Assembly (NCBI RefSeq): GCF_901538265.1
Contig: NZ_LR593886.1
Span: forward strand, 8,081,738 to 8,145,737
Source of the DNA: Gemmata massiliana
GTDB lineage: Bacteria; Planctomycetota; Planctomycetia; Gemmatales; Gemmataceae
Direction: 5' to 3'
Length of the DNA stretch: 64,000 bases
The position numbers and the translations under genes are program-made. The notes under the pieces were generated by a model that searched no databases, had not been told where the DNA came from, and was given only the letters and a program-made list of their open reading frames with translations. Positions 63,728 to 64,000 of the stretch are shown here, piece by piece. Numbering within the stretch: the stretch's first letter is position 1; each line of letters opens with the position of its first letter.

Positions 63728-64000
63728 TTAGGTCGAGGCTTCGATGGACGCCAGTTCCGGCTCGATCACGCCCTTCCAGCACCCGGGGCAGATACCGTGG
63801 CTGAAGCGCGCCGCCGAGTGCGCGGTGATGTAGGTTTCCACCCGGTGCCAATAGTTCTGGTCGTCGCGCACGGCCTTGCAGTAGCTGCAAATCGGGAGCA
63901 AGCCCTTCAATTCCTTCACCTGACCGAGCACGGTTTCCAGATCCCGGACGCGATCGGCCAGCCCGCGCTGGAGCGCCAGGACGCGCTCCCCCACGCGGAT
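63728..64000 (-). CDS. C-terminal part of a sensor/response protein with CxxC...CxxC motif
   Basis: The frame is open to the window edge, so the gene is truncated. The visible part has a coiled helix (LQRGLADRVRDLETVLGQVKELKG) and then LLPICSYCKAVRDDQNYWHR, TAHSAARFSHGICPGCWK. This CSYCK...SHGICPxC tail is common at the end of PAS/response-regulator proteins. Four Cys probably bind a metal. Confidence 0.75.
   Translation of the reverse strand: MRVGERVLALQRGLADRVRDLETVLGQVKELKGLLPICSYCKAVRDDQNYWHRVETYITAHSAARFSHGICPGCWKGVIEPELASIEAST

Overview
The window looks like a chromosomal segment of a Gemmata-like planctomycete (family Gemmataceae). The evidence is high GC, three type IV pilin-like DUF1559 proteins with the planctomycete prepilin leader, many short secreted or lipoprotein genes of unknown function, a Hanks-type kinase, HEAT, LRR and NHL-type repeat proteins, and a gene of the HVRGCWVVD family that is amplified in Gemmata genomes. 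Taxonomy is inferred from gene content; no rRNA or tRNA gene was found.

Layout. 1-6.4 kb: small hypothetical genes, a secretin-N-like secreted protein, a DUF2071 gene and a fused acyltransferase/AMP-ligase (Aas-like). 6.6-13.5 kb: the most distinctive locus, three co-directional genes encoding a GAF-HlyD membrane protein, a HlyD-WD40 lipoprotein and a PqqD-like/site-2-protease/HlyD fusion. They look like parts of one envelope machine for handling or exporting a peptide or protein. 13.7-17.3 kb: a convergent surface-glycan block (GT2, CapK/PaaK-like ligase, UDP-sugar epimerase). 17.4-22.9 kb: a HEAT-repeat protein, a frameshifted VOC gene followed by nested inverted repeats carrying a degenerate copy of its 3' end, a secreted protein and a secreted alpha/beta hydrolase. 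23.1-24.2 kb: DUF350 membrane protein, lipoprotein and a truncated PII signalling protein in one operon. 24.2-31 kb: DUF1559 protein, ModE-type HTH protein, an OB-like secreted protein, and a MarR - FAD halogenase-like - UPF0324 (YeiH) - 60-aa membrane protein operon, then a methyltransferase. 31.4-37.4 kb: two DUF1559 modules with small lipoprotein partners, a Vgb-like propeller, a luciferase-like monooxygenase and a SET-domain protein. 37.5-45.3 kb: Ser/Thr kinase, LRR protein, di-haem cytochrome c, DUF985 cupin and a degenerate peptidase-MA-like protein. 45.5-48.2 kb: an IS630 remnant and a complete IS701-family element with 13-bp inverted repeats, a TTAG target duplication and a candidate -1 frameshift site. 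48.2-56 kb: secreted protein, nucleoside hydrolase homologue, patatin-like lipoprotein, Gemmata family protein, trpD, lexA and a Uma2 nuclease. 56.3-63.3 kb: S46 peptidase and an RND pump with its adaptor. The window ends inside a gene with a zinc-finger-like CSYCK...CPGC tail.

Beyond the genes the window is rich in structured intergenic DNA: a three-copy family of 28-30-bp perfect hairpins whose arms differ between copies but stay complementary, GC-rich palindromic repeats inserted in frame inside two coding sequences, a ten-base-period GTTAGC repeat found at two loci, and several strong terminator-type palindromes. The GAF/HlyD/WD40/site-2-protease cluster is my best candidate for an undescribed system.
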